From assembly GCF_025398255.1 (NCBI RefSeq), contig NZ_JAODNW010000023.1, positions 20,056-84,055 on the forward strand: DNA of 64,000 nucleotides, given 5' to 3'. How positions within the stretch are numbered: the first letter of the stretch is position 1; each line of letters starts with the position of its first letter. Both the position numbers and the translations under genes were made by a program. Shown piece by piece: positions 34,530-43,213 of this stretch. The notes under the pieces are model-generated. The model saw only the letters and a program-made list of their open reading frames with translations, ran no database searches and was not told where the DNA came from. The stretch is from Chelativorans intermedius. Its GTDB lineage: Bacteria; Pseudomonadota; Alphaproteobacteria; Rhizobiales; Rhizobiaceae.

Positions 34530-34947
34530 TTCCTGTCCCCTTTCCGCCGCCGAGCCGCATCGGGCAGGCATCCGGGCACCGCAGCAGCGATGGCCTGAAT
34601 CGGAGGCTGCCAGTTAATGGTTAACAAAACCTGATTCGGCATGGCAAGCGCTAAGATCACCTTTCAGCTTTTTCGGGCACTTGTTTGAATCCAAACGCAG
34701 AATCGTTTTCGTAGCTTGCATCCTCAAAAACCGGGTCGCCTCCTGCCCGGAAGCAGGCCGCGATGAACCCCATCCGTCCGGCGTCTTTACCGTGCCTTAA
34801 GTTCCTGGCCCATATGATTAACAACGCCCGTAAACGAATGGTTACCGCGGGGGGCGCTATTTAGGATTTTGTTTTCCAATGCCGGGGCAAACCGCCGTGC
34901 CGGCAAAGGAGCGGGGGTATGGGGCCGCGTTCTCTGGGAGTACGAAT
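34530..34947. promoter_or_regulatory. ctrA promoter region with clustered CcrM (GANTC) sites and CtrA half-sites
   Basis: Four GANTC sites lie within 108 bp: GAATC 34597-34601, GATTC 34633-34637, GAATC 34687-34691 and GAATC 34700-34704. Chance would give about 0.4 in that length. GTTAACCATTAA, read on the minus strand at 34625-34614, contains the rhizobial CtrA half-site TTAACCAT, about 90 nt before ctrA. A widely spaced TTAA pair at 34797-34820 lies closer to the divergent FliJ-like gene. The 418-nt gap holds no gene. Confidence 0.6.
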
Positions 34948-35319
34948 ATGAAGTCACGAGCAAACCTTGTCCGTCTCAAACAGTTTCAGGTGAACGAGAA
35001 GCGCCGCCGCATCGCCCAGCTCGACGCCATGATCGCCGAGTTCGACCGCATGGCCGACGAGCTGGATGCCCAGGTCGCCGCCGAGGAGGCGAAGGCGGGC
35101 ATTACCGACCAGAACCATTTTGCGTACCCCACCTTCGCAAAGGCGGCGCGGCTGCGTCGCGACAACCTGCGCACCTCGCGCGCCGAGCTTGCCCAGCAGA
35201 AGGAGCAGGCCGCGGAGGAGCTGGCCGAGGCCGAGGCCGAGCTCAGAAAGGCCGAGGCCCTGGAATCGCGCGACGGCAGAACGCGCGGCAGTGACGACAT
35301 GCGCGCCATGACCGGCTGA
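34948..35319 (+). CDS. fliJ: FliJ-like coiled-coil flagellar export protein
   Basis: The 123-residue protein is helical and coiled-coil. It starts KSRANLVRLKQFQVNEKRRRIAQL, a FliJ-like beginning, then FDRMADELDAQVAAEEAK and a helical ELAQQKEQAAEELAEAEAEL. In related rhizobia a fliI/fliJ-type gene lies beside ctrA; no fliI is present here. FliJ is a chaperone of the flagellar export ATPase. The ATG at 34948 has GGGAG 7 nt upstream. The assignment rests on resemblance and position, so it is only moderately secure. Confidence 0.65.
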   Translation: MKSRANLVRLKQFQVNEKRRRIAQLDAMIAEFDRMADELDAQVAAEEAKAGITDQNHFAYPTFAKAARLRRDNLRTSRAELAQQKEQAAEELAEAEAELRKAEALESRDGRTRGSDDMRAMTG

Positions 35320-35477
35320 ACGGCGCCACGGCGCGCCCGCGGCAGACGCTTCCGCTGCACCCGTGCAGCAGACATTCCACCAGAACTTTTTCCCGTGCGA
35401 GGCCGCCCGAAAGCGGGCCTTGGCATGCCTGAAACGCCGCCCGCCGAAGAGCGGGGCGCACCGTTCGGCACGCCGCG

Positions 35478-36110
35478 TCAGCGCCGCGTATCGAGCGCCA
35501 TCCTGACCGCGAGGCCCGCCAGGACGGTGCCCATCAGCCAGCGCTGCAGCAGCAGCCACAGCGGATGGCGCGCCAGAAAGCGCGAAACCCCGCCCGCCGC
35601 AAGCGCGATTGCGGCATTCACCGTCACGCTGACGGCGATCTGGGTGAAGCCGAGCGCCAGCGACTGGGCAAGCACGCTGCCGCGCGAGGGATCGACGAAC
35701 TGCGGCAAGAGCGACAGGTACACCATCGCGATCTTCGGATTGAGGAGATTTGTGAGCAGCCCCATGAGGAACAGCTTGCGCGGCCCGTCGCGCGGCAGCG
35801 CCCTCACCTCGAAGGGCGAGCGGCCGCCGGGCCGCACCGCCTGCCAGGCAAGCCACAGCAGATAGGCCGCGCCGGCCAGCCGTAGCGCGTCATAGGCGTA
35901 GGGCACGGCGAGGAGAAGCGCAGTGATGCCGAAGGCCGCCGCCAGCATGTAGACGACAAAGCCGAGCGCCACGCCGCCGAGCGAGACGAGCCCCGCCCGC
36001 GGCCCCTGGGTGATGGAACGCGAGATGAGATAGATCATGTTCGGGCCCGGCGTCAGCACCATGCCGAGCGCGACGAGGGCGAAGGCAAGCAGGCTTAAGG
36101 GATCAGGCAT
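35478..36110 (-). CDS. LysE family translocator
   Basis: The 210-residue membrane protein begins LLAFALVALGMVLTPGPNMIYLISRSITQG, the LysE/RhtB signature, and has six helices. MGLLTNLLNPKIAMVYLSLLPQFVDP is a second conserved block. Members export amino acids or homoserine-lactone-like compounds; the substrate is not predictable. It converges with nothing closely and lies between the FliJ-like gene and sciP. Confidence 0.92.
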   Translation of the reverse strand: MPDPLSLLAFALVALGMVLTPGPNMIYLISRSITQGPRAGLVSLGGVALGFVVYMLAAAFGITALLLAVPYAYDALRLAGAAYLLWLAWQAVRPGGRSPFEVRALPRDGPRKLFLMGLLTNLLNPKIAMVYLSLLPQFVDPSRGSVLAQSLALGFTQIAVSVTVNAAIALAAGGVSRFLARHPLWLLLQRWLMGTVLAGLAVRMALDTRR

Positions 36111-36245
36111 GGCTTCGCCTCCGGCGGCGCATGGACGATGCGGTCTCGCGACCGATAAGGCCGCGCAATCAAAGACGCCGGAGGGGATGTCAGCAAGGAA
36201 AAACGGTTGGGCCAGCCGGAACGCGAAACGGCGGCCCGGCGTCCG

Positions 36246-36521
36246 TCAGTGCCTGTATTGCTGGAGGCGGGTGGTGCGCAGACCCTGAAGGCCGTGCTGG
36301 TCGATGGACGCCTGCCAGGACAGGAACTCCTCCACCGTCAGCCGATAGCGCTGGCACGCTTCCTCGAGGCTGAGAAGCCCGCCGCGCACGGCGGCCACGA
36401 CCTCCGCCTTGCGGCGAATGACCCAACGGCGCGTGTTTGACGGCGGCAGGTCGGCGATCGTCAACGGACTGCCATCGGGCCCAATCACATATTTCACGCG
36501 CGGTCGCACCAGATCGGTCAT
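36246..36521 (-). CDS. sciP: Small CtrA inhibitory protein (DUF1153)
   Basis: The 91-residue protein is the SciP/DUF1153 family, with MTDLVRPRVKYVIGPDG, then LPPSNTRRWVIRRKAEVVAAV and LSLEEACQRYRLTVEEFLSW, ending in a Gln-His-Gly-containing tail. SciP binds CtrA at promoters and blocks RNA polymerase recruitment in G1. It carries a helix-turn-helix in the central block. A CtrA-like box with one mismatch lies 55-70 nt upstream, consistent with a CtrA-SciP feedback loop. Confidence 0.95.
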   Translation of the reverse strand: MTDLVRPRVKYVIGPDGSPLTIADLPPSNTRRWVIRRKAEVVAAVRGGLLSLEEACQRYRLTVEEFLSWQASIDQHGLQGLRTTRLQQYRH

Positions 36522-36575
36522 CGTACTCTCTACACTGAACCAAGACCCAATCGCGGCGACGATAGCCCCGCCGCT

Positions 36576-36590
36576 TTAAGAATTGCCTAA
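36576..36590. promoter_or_regulatory. CtrA-like box (one mismatch) upstream of sciP
   Basis: TTAA (36576-36579), seven bases and CTAA (36587-36590) differ from TTAA-N7-TTAA by one base. It is 55-69 nt upstream of the sciP start at 36521. SciP is CtrA-activated in Caulobacter, so the position makes sense. Confidence 0.5.
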
Positions 36591-36750
36591 ACGCGTGGTA
36601 AGGGTAGCGTAACACAAGTGAATCCGGCGTTAGGGATTCGTTTGGAATTTGAATCGAATGCCGCAGGATCGTCCTGCGGCGCAGCGCCGTCTTGACCCGG
36701 CGCCGGCGCATTGCCATTTAGCACGGCAACCAGGAGCGGATATCAGAGCC

Positions 36751-37926
36751 ATGAACAGCCTCGACCTGCCGCGAGCCCCCGAGGAGACGCGTGTCATCGT
36801 CGCCATGTCGGGGGGCGTCGATTCCTCCGTCGTGGCCGGCCTCCTGGCCCGCCAGGGCTATGAGGTGGTGGGAGTGACGCTGCAGCTCTATGACCACGGC
36901 GCGGCGGTGCACCGGCCCGGCTCCTGCTGCGCCGGCCAGGACATCGACGATGCGCGCCGCGTTGCCGAGCAGCTCGGCATCGCGCACTACGTGCTCGATT
37001 ACGAGGAGCGCTTCCGCGAGGCGGTGATCGACCCCTTCGCCGAGAGTTACCTGTCCGGCGAGACGCCGATCCCCTGCGTTTCCTGCAATCAGACGGTGAA
37101 GTTCTCGGACCTTCTGGAGACGGCGCGCGAGCTCGGCGCCGACGCGCTGGCCACCGGCCACTACATCCGATCGAGGCCCAACGGCGCGCACCGGGCGCTC
37201 TACCGGCCGGTGGATGCCGAGCGCGACCAGAGCTACTTCCTCTTCGCCACCACGCAGGAGCAGATCGACTATCTGCGCTTTCCGTTGGGGGGCATGTCGA
37301 AGCCGCAGGTGCGGCAGATCGCCGAGGAGATGGGCCTTTCGGTGGCCGCCAAGCAGGACAGCCAGGACATCTGCTTCGTGCCGCAGGGCAGATATTCCGA
37401 CATCATCGCCAAGCTGAAGCCGGAGGCGGCAACGCCGGGCGATATCGTGCACATGGACGGGCGCGTGCTCGGGCGCCATGAGGGCATTCTCCACTACACG
37501 ATCGGCCAGCGCCGCGGCATCGGCATCGCCACCGGCGAGCCGCTCTATGTGGTGCATCTCGACGCCGAGCGGGCGCGCGTGGTGGTGGGGCCCCGGGAGG
37601 CGCTCAAAACGCACCGCATCGTGCTGCGCGAGGTCAACTGGCTGGGGGACGGGCCGCTGGAGGCGGTTCCCGAGGCGGGCATGGAGCTTTATGCCAAGGT
37701 GCGCTCCACCCGCCCGCCGGCGCCAGCCACGCTGTATCACCGCGCAGGCGTCACGACGGTGGAACTACAAGAGGGCGAGGCCGGCGTGGCGCCCGGCCAG
37801 GCCTGCGTGCTCTATTCCGACGATGGGCCGGACGCGCGCGTCTTCGGCGGCGGCTTCATCGCACGCTCGCAGCGCCATGCAGAGGCGGAGGCGCAGCTTG
37901 CCAGGCTGGAGAAGCTGACGGCCTGA
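36751..37926 (+). CDS. mnmA: tRNA-specific 2-thiouridylase
   Basis: The 391-residue protein has the PP-loop [12 protein letters not shown] at the N-terminus and the catalytic Cys residues in [13 protein letters not shown] and [21 protein letters not shown] and FLFATTQEQ also match MnmA. It thiolates uridine 34 of tRNA-Lys, Glu and Gln using sulfur relayed from IscS or Tus-type proteins, with ATP. I chose ATG 36751, which gives the usual length and an AGGAG within 14 nt. It converges on the Gfo gene. Confidence 0.96.
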   Translation: MNSLDLPRAPEETRVIVAMSGGVDSSVVAGLLARQGYEVVGVTLQLYDHGAAVHRPGSCCAGQDIDDARRVAEQLGIAHYVLDYEERFREAVIDPFAESYLSGETPIPCVSCNQTVKFSDLLETARELGADALATGHYIRSRPNGAHRALYRPVDAERDQSYFLFATTQEQIDYLRFPLGGMSKPQVRQIAEEMGLSVAAKQDSQDICFVPQGRYSDIIAKLKPEAATPGDIVHMDGRVLGRHEGILHYTIGQRRGIGIATGEPLYVVHLDAERARVVVGPREALKTHRIVLREVNWLGDGPLEAVPEAGMELYAKVRSTRPPAPATLYHRAGVTTVELQEGEAGVAPGQACVLYSDDGPDARVFGGGFIARSQRHAEAEAQLARLEKLTA

Positions 37927-37933
37927 GGCCGTC
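37917..37933. terminator. Bidirectional hairpin at the mnmA / oxidoreductase junction
   Basis: GACGGCC-TGA-GGCCGTC is a perfect 7-bp stem whose loop is exactly the mnmA stop codon (37924-37926). The convergent oxidoreductase stop begins at 37934. There is no U-tract. Confidence 0.6.
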
Positions 37934-38887
37934 TCAATCGTGGGTGACGGTGCCGGCGGTGAGGATGCGCAGCACCTCGATCGCCTCCTCTCCGGTGGTG
38001 CGCGGCTCCGCGCGCGTCTCGATGCAGCCGATGAAGTGCTCCAGCTCGCGCGTCAGGGGCATGCCTTCCTCCACCGGCACATAGGTCGGCTCGTTGGCGG
38101 TGAAGGCCCATTGGCCGCTGTCCTGCCAAACGGCATGCCGATAGACGGCGAGCTTGCGGCCCCAGGGCTCCACATCGTCGAAGACGGCCATCGCCTTGGT
38201 GCCCACCACGGTCAGCCGGCGCTCTCGATAGGGGTTGAGGCGCGAGGCGAAGAGGTGGCTTCGCAGCCCGTTGGCGAAATGCATGTGCAGATGGGCGAAA
38301 TCGCTCAGATGATCGAGCAGCGCCGCCCCCTCGCCGCGCACCTCGATGGGCGGTGCGCCGGTGATCGCCAGGATCATCGACAGGTCGTGCGGCGCCAGAT
38401 CCCACAGCGCGTCGTTCTCGGTGTGGAACTTGCCGAGCCCCAGGCGGTGGGAATGGATGTAGCGCACCTCGCCGAGCTCGCCGGCGTCGATCAGGCTCTT
38501 CAGCGTCTCGAAGGCGGGGTGAAAGCGCAGCACGTGGCCGACCATATAGATGCGCCCGGCCTCGCGGCCTGCCCTCACCGCCCGCTCGGCATCCTCGACA
38601 TTGAGCGCCACCGGCTTCTCGACCAGCACATCCTTCCCCGCCTCGACGGCGCGGATGGCATATTCGGCGTGGAACTGGGGCGGCAGCGCCATCACCACAG
38701 CATCGACCTGCGGATCGTCGAACAGCGCGTCGGGTGCGACGGCGCGGCAGTCGTGCTCGCTGGCAAACCCCTCGGCGCGCGCGAGATTGGCATCGGAGAC
38801 CGCGCTCAGCGCGCCGAGCGACTTAAGCGTGCGGATGTGGTTCGATCCCCAATACCCGCACCCAAGAACTGCGATTCGCGGCTTCAT
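37934..38887 (-). CDS. Gfo/Idh/MocA family oxidoreductase
   Basis: The 317-residue protein starts KPRIAVLGCGYWGSNHIRTL, the Rossmann NAD(P)-binding motif, followed by MALPPQFHAEYAIRAVEAGKDVLVEKPVALN with the EKP motif typical of the family. The C-terminal alpha/beta domain contains DLAPHDLSMIL. Such proteins oxidise or reduce sugars, inositols or sugar nucleotides; the substrate is not predictable here. I chose ATG 38887, as the family start is at KPRIAV. It lies upstream of tRNA-Met on the opposite strand. Confidence 0.92.
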   Translation of the reverse strand: MKPRIAVLGCGYWGSNHIRTLKSLGALSAVSDANLARAEGFASEHDCRAVAPDALFDDPQVDAVVMALPPQFHAEYAIRAVEAGKDVLVEKPVALNVEDAERAVRAGREAGRIYMVGHVLRFHPAFETLKSLIDAGELGEVRYIHSHRLGLGKFHTENDALWDLAPHDLSMILAITGAPPIEVRGEGAALLDHLSDFAHLHMHFANGLRSHLFASRLNPYRERRLTVVGTKAMAVFDDVEPWGRKLAVYRHAVWQDSGQWAFTANEPTYVPVEEGMPLTRELEHFIGCIETRAEPRTTGEEAIEVLRILTAGTVTHD

Positions 38888-39013
38888 ATGATCGTCACAA
38901 GATTTGGCTTGCCGACACATATCGGCGCCAGCGCCGCAACTCAAGCCCGCCGAGCCGTCCACGACGAAGAGCCGCACCGCGGCGCCGAAAGGGCAAAGGA
39001 CGCGACAGCCCGC

Positions 39014-39042
39014 TTGACACCGCCCGGCGCGCGACCTTATAT
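39014..39042 (+). promoter_or_regulatory. Strong sigma-70-type promoter of tRNA-Met
   Basis: TTGACA (39014-39019), a 17-nt spacer and TTATAT (39037-39042) form a near-consensus promoter. The tRNA begins at 39099, so the transcript would carry about a 50-nt 5' leader before processing. Confidence 0.8.
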
Positions 39043-39098
39043 CCGCCCGTCCTCAAGGCGCAGCCCGGCCACCGCCGGCAAGCCGCAGCGCCGCCCAA

Positions 39099-39175
39099 GG
39101 CGGAGTAGCTCAGTTGGTTAGAGCAGCGGAATCATAATCCGCGTGTCGGGGGTTCGAGTCCCTCCTCCGCTACCA
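39099..39175 (+). tRNA. tRNA-Met (CAT anticodon, elongator)
   Basis: The 77-nt tRNA folds fully: acceptor GGCGGAG pairs with CTCCGCT (one G-U pair), D-arm GCTC...GAGC, anticodon arm CGGAATCATAATCCG with CAT, T-arm GGGGGTTCGAGTCCC, and CCA is encoded. The anticodon could also fit tRNA-Ile2 with lysidine, but the sequence matches alphaproteobacterial elongator tRNA-Met more closely. Confidence 0.95.
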
Positions 39176-39372
39176 AAATTTCATGGTCCGTTCCGGAGAC
39201 ATGGGTAACAGATTGTACCTAAGACATGGGTGACAACCTGGTGCCGAACGGGTCGTCGATGGTCCGGGGAATTTTTCGCTCCTGACCGACAGGCACCGGC
39301 TCATCCCGGTGCGGCGAATCGTTTTCGCATGTGGTCCACGAAGGCGCGGACGCTTTCCTGCGCATCGAGGAG
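39176..39372. mobile_element. IS481-like insertion-sequence end remnant
   Basis: Directly after the tRNA 3' end are two 14-bp direct repeats, AGACATGGGTAACA (39197-39210) and AGACATGGGTGACA (39222-39235), which match at 13 of 14 positions. This ACATGGGT motif, preceded by GGTCCGTTCCGG, resembles the termini of IS481-family elements. No transposase remains. The rest to 39372 has no gene that I can support. Confidence 0.45.
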
Positions 39373-39508
39373 ATGAACATGCCATTCGACCGACGCGCCG
39401 TCCTTTCAGGCGCCGGCAGAATCGCCGCTCGACGTCAATACCTTACCCCTGGAACTGAACGGCAATCTCATCCTGATCGACACCGGCACGCGCGATCTCC
39501 TGGGCTGA
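39373..39508 (+). pseudogene. Remnant of an MBL-fold hydrolase
   Basis: The start MNMPFDRRAVLSGAG at 39373 resembles a twin-arginine leader. A second frame then reads NTLPLELNGNLILIDTGTRDLLG to a stop at 39506-39508, the first strands of a metallo-beta-lactamase fold. The HxHxDH zinc motif is missing and a frameshift lies between the parts, so this is a truncated pseudogene of perhaps 45 codons. It sits between the IS remnant and the IMPase gene. Confidence 0.55.
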
Positions 39509-39523
39509 GCCGGCTGCCGGCGA

Positions 39524-40354
39524 TCAGGACAGGCCGAGGGCGCGGCATATGGCCTGCCAGCTCGCCGCGTCGGACGCGAGCAGCAGCCGCCCCTCAGTCA
39601 TCGAAGGGCGATAGGGCGTGCCAGGCAGCACGGCGGCATGACCGCCCGCCTCGCGATGGATGAGATGGCCGGCCAGATGGTCCCACGGCATGAGCTGCGC
39701 GTTGAGCAGGAAATCCGCGCTGCCCTGCGCCAGAAGCCGGTACTCGTAGGCCGAGCAGCGATAGTTCGTCACCCTCTGAAACGCCGGCAGCCGGGGCGCA
39801 AGGGCTGCCTGTTCCTCGGCGGGAAGCTGGGGCAGGCCGACAATGCCCGACATGCCGCCCACGGGACGCGGCGGCGCGACACGCAACGGGCGGCGCTGGC
39901 CATCGGGAGCGGCAAGCCATGCCCCGCCGCCTGCCCGCGCGAAGACGAATTCGCCGGTGAGCGGATAGTGGATGATGCCGGCCACCGTCCGCTCCTCCGC
40001 CACCAGCGCCACCATCATGCCGAACAGCGGCAGGCCATGGGCGAAGTTCCAGGTGCCGTCGACCGGATCGATGACAATGGAAAGCGCGGCCCTGCCGAGT
40101 TGCCGCAGCCGCTGCGGCTCGGCCGACACGGCTTCTTCGCCGATCACCAGCGCGCCGGGAAAACGGCGGGCGAGTGCAGCAGTCAGCATGCGCTCGGCCC
40201 CCAGATCGGCCTCTGTCACCAGGTCCTCGGCCCCCGCCTTGCTGCGCACCTCGCCGCTTTCGAGCCGCTGGAAACGGGGCATCACCTCCTGCAGCGCGGC
40301 CAGGCGCATATCCGCCATCACCGCTTCCAGATCGGCATCGCAAATGCTGTTCAA
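39524..40354 (-). CDS. Inositol monophosphatase family phosphatase
   Basis: The 276-residue protein holds the IMPase metal-binding motifs: GEEA near residue 72, IDPVDGTWNFAHGLPLF near residue 93 and WDHLAGHLI near residue 225. Members dephosphorylate inositol monophosphate, histidinol phosphate or 3'-phosphoadenosine phosphates. It is the last gene of the ugp operon, its start overlapping the GDPD stop (ATGA), so it may act on a phosphorylated alcohol released from glycerophosphodiesters. That role is inference. Confidence 0.9.
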   Translation of the reverse strand: MNSICDADLEAVMADMRLAALQEVMPRFQRLESGEVRSKAGAEDLVTEADLGAERMLTAALARRFPGALVIGEEAVSAEPQRLRQLGRAALSIVIDPVDGTWNFAHGLPLFGMMVALVAEERTVAGIIHYPLTGEFVFARAGGGAWLAAPDGQRRPLRVAPPRPVGGMSGIVGLPQLPAEEQAALAPRLPAFQRVTNYRCSAYEYRLLAQGSADFLLNAQLMPWDHLAGHLIHREAGGHAAVLPGTPYRPSMTEGRLLLASDAASWQAICRALGLS

Positions 40355-41184
40355 CGGCCCGTTTCCTCAAGATAGGACTGCAGCGCCTGCGGCTCGTCCG
40401 TCTGTATGACGCTGACGCCCGCCTCGACAAGCCGGCCCCAGACACCATCGGGATTGGCCAGTGCAGCACGATCGCTCAAACCGCAAGACGCCACGGGGTC
40501 GAGCGTGTTGACCCAGATCGCGGTGCCGGCATCGGCCAAGCGCTGCCGGTGCTCCGCCATGGATTCGAGCCTGTCGAAACTTGCCTCGCACATGAAGGGG
40601 CGCATGGTTTTCAGAAGGTCGGCCAGCGCAGCGCCGTTGCCGCCAGTAAAGCGCGCCATGGGCATGAAGGCAATGCCGCGCAGATCGCCCGGGCAGGCCA
40701 GCCATTGCCGCGCCTCGGGCGTGTCCACCGGCGCCTTGACATCCACCTGCCCCGCCATGCCCATATCCGCCACCTCGGCGACGAGGCGCGGCATCAGCGC
40801 GCGGTCCTTCAGGTCGAGGTCGAGGAAGATGCGCCCGCGCGCCACCTCCAGCGCCTCGCGAAGCGTGGGAATGGCATGCGCCGTCACAGCCCTGCCCGAC
40901 CCGCCATCACCCTCGCGCAGCCGCATCCGCCTGAGCTCGGCCAGGCTCAACCGCCCGGCCCTTTCGGCCCGGCCCGCCATACGCTCCAACGTATCGTCAT
41001 GCAGCAGGAACAGATGCCCATCAGCGCTCTGCCGGATGTCGATCTCGACGATGTGGTAGCCCGCGGCGATGGCCGCCTCTATGGCCGCCAGGCTGTTCTC
41101 GGGTGCGCAGTGCCAGGCGCCGCGATGCGCCGCAATCGCACAGCCGCGGCGGGGGTCGGCGATGAAATCGGCGTAGTCAGACAT
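40351..41184 (-). CDS. ugpQ: Glycerophosphodiester phosphodiesterase
   Basis: The 277-residue enzyme has the GDPD motifs [41 protein letters not shown] and FLDLDLKDR. It has no signal peptide, so it is probably cytoplasmic, like UgpQ, and hydrolyses imported glycerophosphodiesters to glycerol-3-phosphate and an alcohol. The start at 41184 overlaps the ugpC stop by 8 nt. Operon position strongly supports the name. Confidence 0.9.
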   Translation of the reverse strand: MSDYADFIADPRRGCAIAAHRGAWHCAPENSLAAIEAAIAAGYHIVEIDIRQSADGHLFLLHDDTLERMAGRAERAGRLSLAELRRMRLREGDGGSGRAVTAHAIPTLREALEVARGRIFLDLDLKDRALMPRLVAEVADMGMAGQVDVKAPVDTPEARQWLACPGDLRGIAFMPMARFTGGNGAALADLLKTMRPFMCEASFDRLESMAEHRQRLADAGTAIWVNTLDPVASCGLSDRAALANPDGVWGRLVEAGVSVIQTDEPQALQSYLEETGR

Positions 41185-42280
41185 ATGCTTCCTGCGCTGC
41201 CGGCTGCGCCTGCGCGAAGGCATCGCGGATCACCCGTCCGTTCTCCGCGTCGAACAGGTGGAGACGATGATGCGGCAGACAGACGAAGAGCCGGGCGCTC
41301 TCCTCCAGCGTATAGCCGAAGGGCGTGGCGAGGCGAAGCTCGGTGCCGCCGTCGAAGCGCACGGTGACGATGTTGTGCGAGCCCAGATCCTCGCGATGAA
41401 CCAGCGAGACGGGAATACCCTCCGGCAGTGGCGCGGTGGCCAGCGTGACGTCCTCCGGCCGGATGCCGAGGCGAAAGGCACCCAACCTGTCGGAACGGGC
41501 AACGATGGGGCCATCCGGCAGCCGCAGGCCGGTGCCGTTGCCGGTGACCGGCAGGATGTTCATGGGCGGGGCGCCGATGAACTGGGCCACGAAGACGGAG
41601 GCCGGCCGATGATACACCTCCCTCGGGGTGCCGATCTGCTCCACGCGGCCGCCATTGAGCACCACCACCCGGTCGGCCAGCGTCATGGCTTCGAGCTGGT
41701 CATGGGTAACATAGATGGAGGTCGTGCCGAGCCTCTTCTGCAATTGCTTGATCTCGCTGCGCATCTCGATGCGCAGCTTGGCATCGAGATTGGAAAGCGG
41801 CTCGTCGAATAGGAAGCAGGCCGGTTCGCGCACGATGGCGCGGCCCATGGCAACGCGCTGGCGCTGGCCGCCGGAGAGCTGGCGCGGCTTGCGCTCCAGA
41901 TAGTCGCCCAGATGCAGGATGCCGGCGGCCTCCGCGACGCGGCGCGCGATCTCTGCCCTGTCCATGCCGCGATTCTTGAGCCCGTAGGCCATGTTCTGGC
42001 GCACCGACATGTGCGGGTAGAGCGCATAGTTCTGAAACACCATGGCGATGTCGCGGTCGGCCGGGTCCACCTCGTTGACGATCCGCTCGCCGATGGCGAT
42101 CGCGCCCTCGGTCACGGTCTCCAGCCCCGCCACCATGCGCAGGAGGGTGGACTTGCCGCAGCCCGAAGGCCCCACGAGCACGATGAACTCGCCATCGGCA
42201 ATGTCGATGGACACGCGGTCCACGGCGCGCACGCCGCCGGCATAGACCTTGCTTATTTCCTCTATTCTTACGGAAGCCAT
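41177..42280 (-). CDS. ugpC: sn-Glycerol-3-phosphate ABC transporter ATP-binding protein
   Basis: The 367-residue ATPase has Walker [12 protein letters not shown], signature [14 protein letters not shown], Walker [14 protein letters not shown] and the H-loop [10 protein letters not shown]. The C-terminal half (about 240-367) is the MalK-type OB regulatory domain ([14 protein letters not shown]). It energises UgpAE transport. Overlap with the downstream GDPD gene suggests translational coupling. Confidence 0.95.
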   Translation of the reverse strand: MASVRIEEISKVYAGGVRAVDRVSIDIADGEFIVLVGPSGCGKSTLLRMVAGLETVTEGAIAIGERIVNEVDPADRDIAMVFQNYALYPHMSVRQNMAYGLKNRGMDRAEIARRVAEAAGILHLGDYLERKPRQLSGGQRQRVAMGRAIVREPACFLFDEPLSNLDAKLRIEMRSEIKQLQKRLGTTSIYVTHDQLEAMTLADRVVVLNGGRVEQIGTPREVYHRPASVFVAQFIGAPPMNILPVTGNGTGLRLPDGPIVARSDRLGAFRLGIRPEDVTLATAPLPEGIPVSLVHREDLGSHNIVTVRFDGGTELRLATPFGYTLEESARLFVCLPHHRLHLFDAENGRVIRDAFAQAQPAAQEAYV

Positions 42281-42290
42281 GGCGTCGTTC

Positions 42291-43202
42291 CTATTTGTCG
42301 CTTTCGGTCAGGCCCTTGATGAACCAGCTCTGAAACACCACCACGATGACGACGGGCGGCACCATGGCGAGGATGGCGAGCGCCATTGCCTCTCCATATT
42401 CGGGGATGTTGGAGCCCACCCACACCTGCAGGATCTGCTTGATGCCGCGTACCAGGGTGAAGAAGCTCTCGTCGGTGGTGATCAGCGTCGGCCAGAGATA
42501 CTGGTTCCAGCCGTAGACGAACATGATGATGAAGATTGCCGCGATCATGGTGCGCGACAGCGGCACCAGAATGTCGATGAAGAACTTGACCGGCCCTGCC
42601 CCGTCGATGCGCGCCGCCTCCAGCAGCTCGTCGGGCACCGACTTGAAGAACTGGCGGAAGAAGAAGGTTCCCGTCGCGGAAGCGACCAGCGGCACGATGA
42701 GCCCAGTATAGGTGTTGGTGAGCCCCATCGAATGCACGATCTCGTAGGAAGGCAGGATGCGCACTTCGAGCGGCAGCAGAAGGGTGACGAAGATGGCCCA
42801 GAAGGCAAAGGTGGCGAAGGGGAACCGGAAATAGACGATCGCATAGGCGGCCATCATGGAGATGACGATCTTGCCGATGGCGAAGCCGAAACCGAGAATG
42901 AGCGAGTTGACGGCCATGGTGAGCCCGTTGACCTCGCCGGTAAAGCCCGTGCCCTCCAGAAGCACCTTGCGATAGGTCTCGGAGAAGGCGCCGCCGGGCA
43001 GGAACTGCAGGCCCTCGCGGTGGATTGTCACCGCGTCATGGGTGGAGGTGATGAAGGCGAGCAGCACCGGAACGATCATCAGCGCCGAGCCGGCAATGAG
43101 GATCAGATGGTTCATCACCGCCCGCCACCGGATGCGGCGCGCCGCAGGCGCCGCAAGAGGTGCTGCCATGGCGTCGGCGCCCTGTGTCTGGCTGAGGCTC
43201 AT
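42291..43202 (-). CDS. ugpE: sn-Glycerol-3-phosphate ABC transporter permease
   Basis: The 303-residue membrane protein has six helices and the EAA loop ([31 protein letters not shown]). [28 protein letters not shown] is the first helix, close to UgpE. It pairs with UgpA to form the channel. The start at 43202 leaves an 11-nt gap to ugpA, so the two are cotranscribed. Confidence 0.94.
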   Translation of the reverse strand: MSLSQTQGADAMAAPLAAPAARRIRWRAVMNHLILIAGSALMIVPVLLAFITSTHDAVTIHREGLQFLPGGAFSETYRKVLLEGTGFTGEVNGLTMAVNSLILGFGFAIGKIVISMMAAYAIVYFRFPFATFAFWAIFVTLLLPLEVRILPSYEIVHSMGLTNTYTGLIVPLVASATGTFFFRQFFKSVPDELLEAARIDGAGPVKFFIDILVPLSRTMIAAIFIIMFVYGWNQYLWPTLITTDESFFTLVRGIKQILQVWVGSNIPEYGEAMALAILAMVPPVVIVVVFQSWFIKGLTESDK

Positions 43203-43213
43203 GCCACCCTCCC

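Noticed and set aside
34797..34820. TTAA-N16-TTAA as a CtrA box for the FliJ-like gene
   Set aside because: The spacing is 16, not 7, so it does not match the CtrA consensus.
39099..39175. tRNA-Ile2 with a lysidine-modified CAT anticodon
   Set aside because: The overall sequence matches alphaproteobacterial elongator tRNA-Met. Ile2 cannot be fully excluded without a tilS-recognition model.
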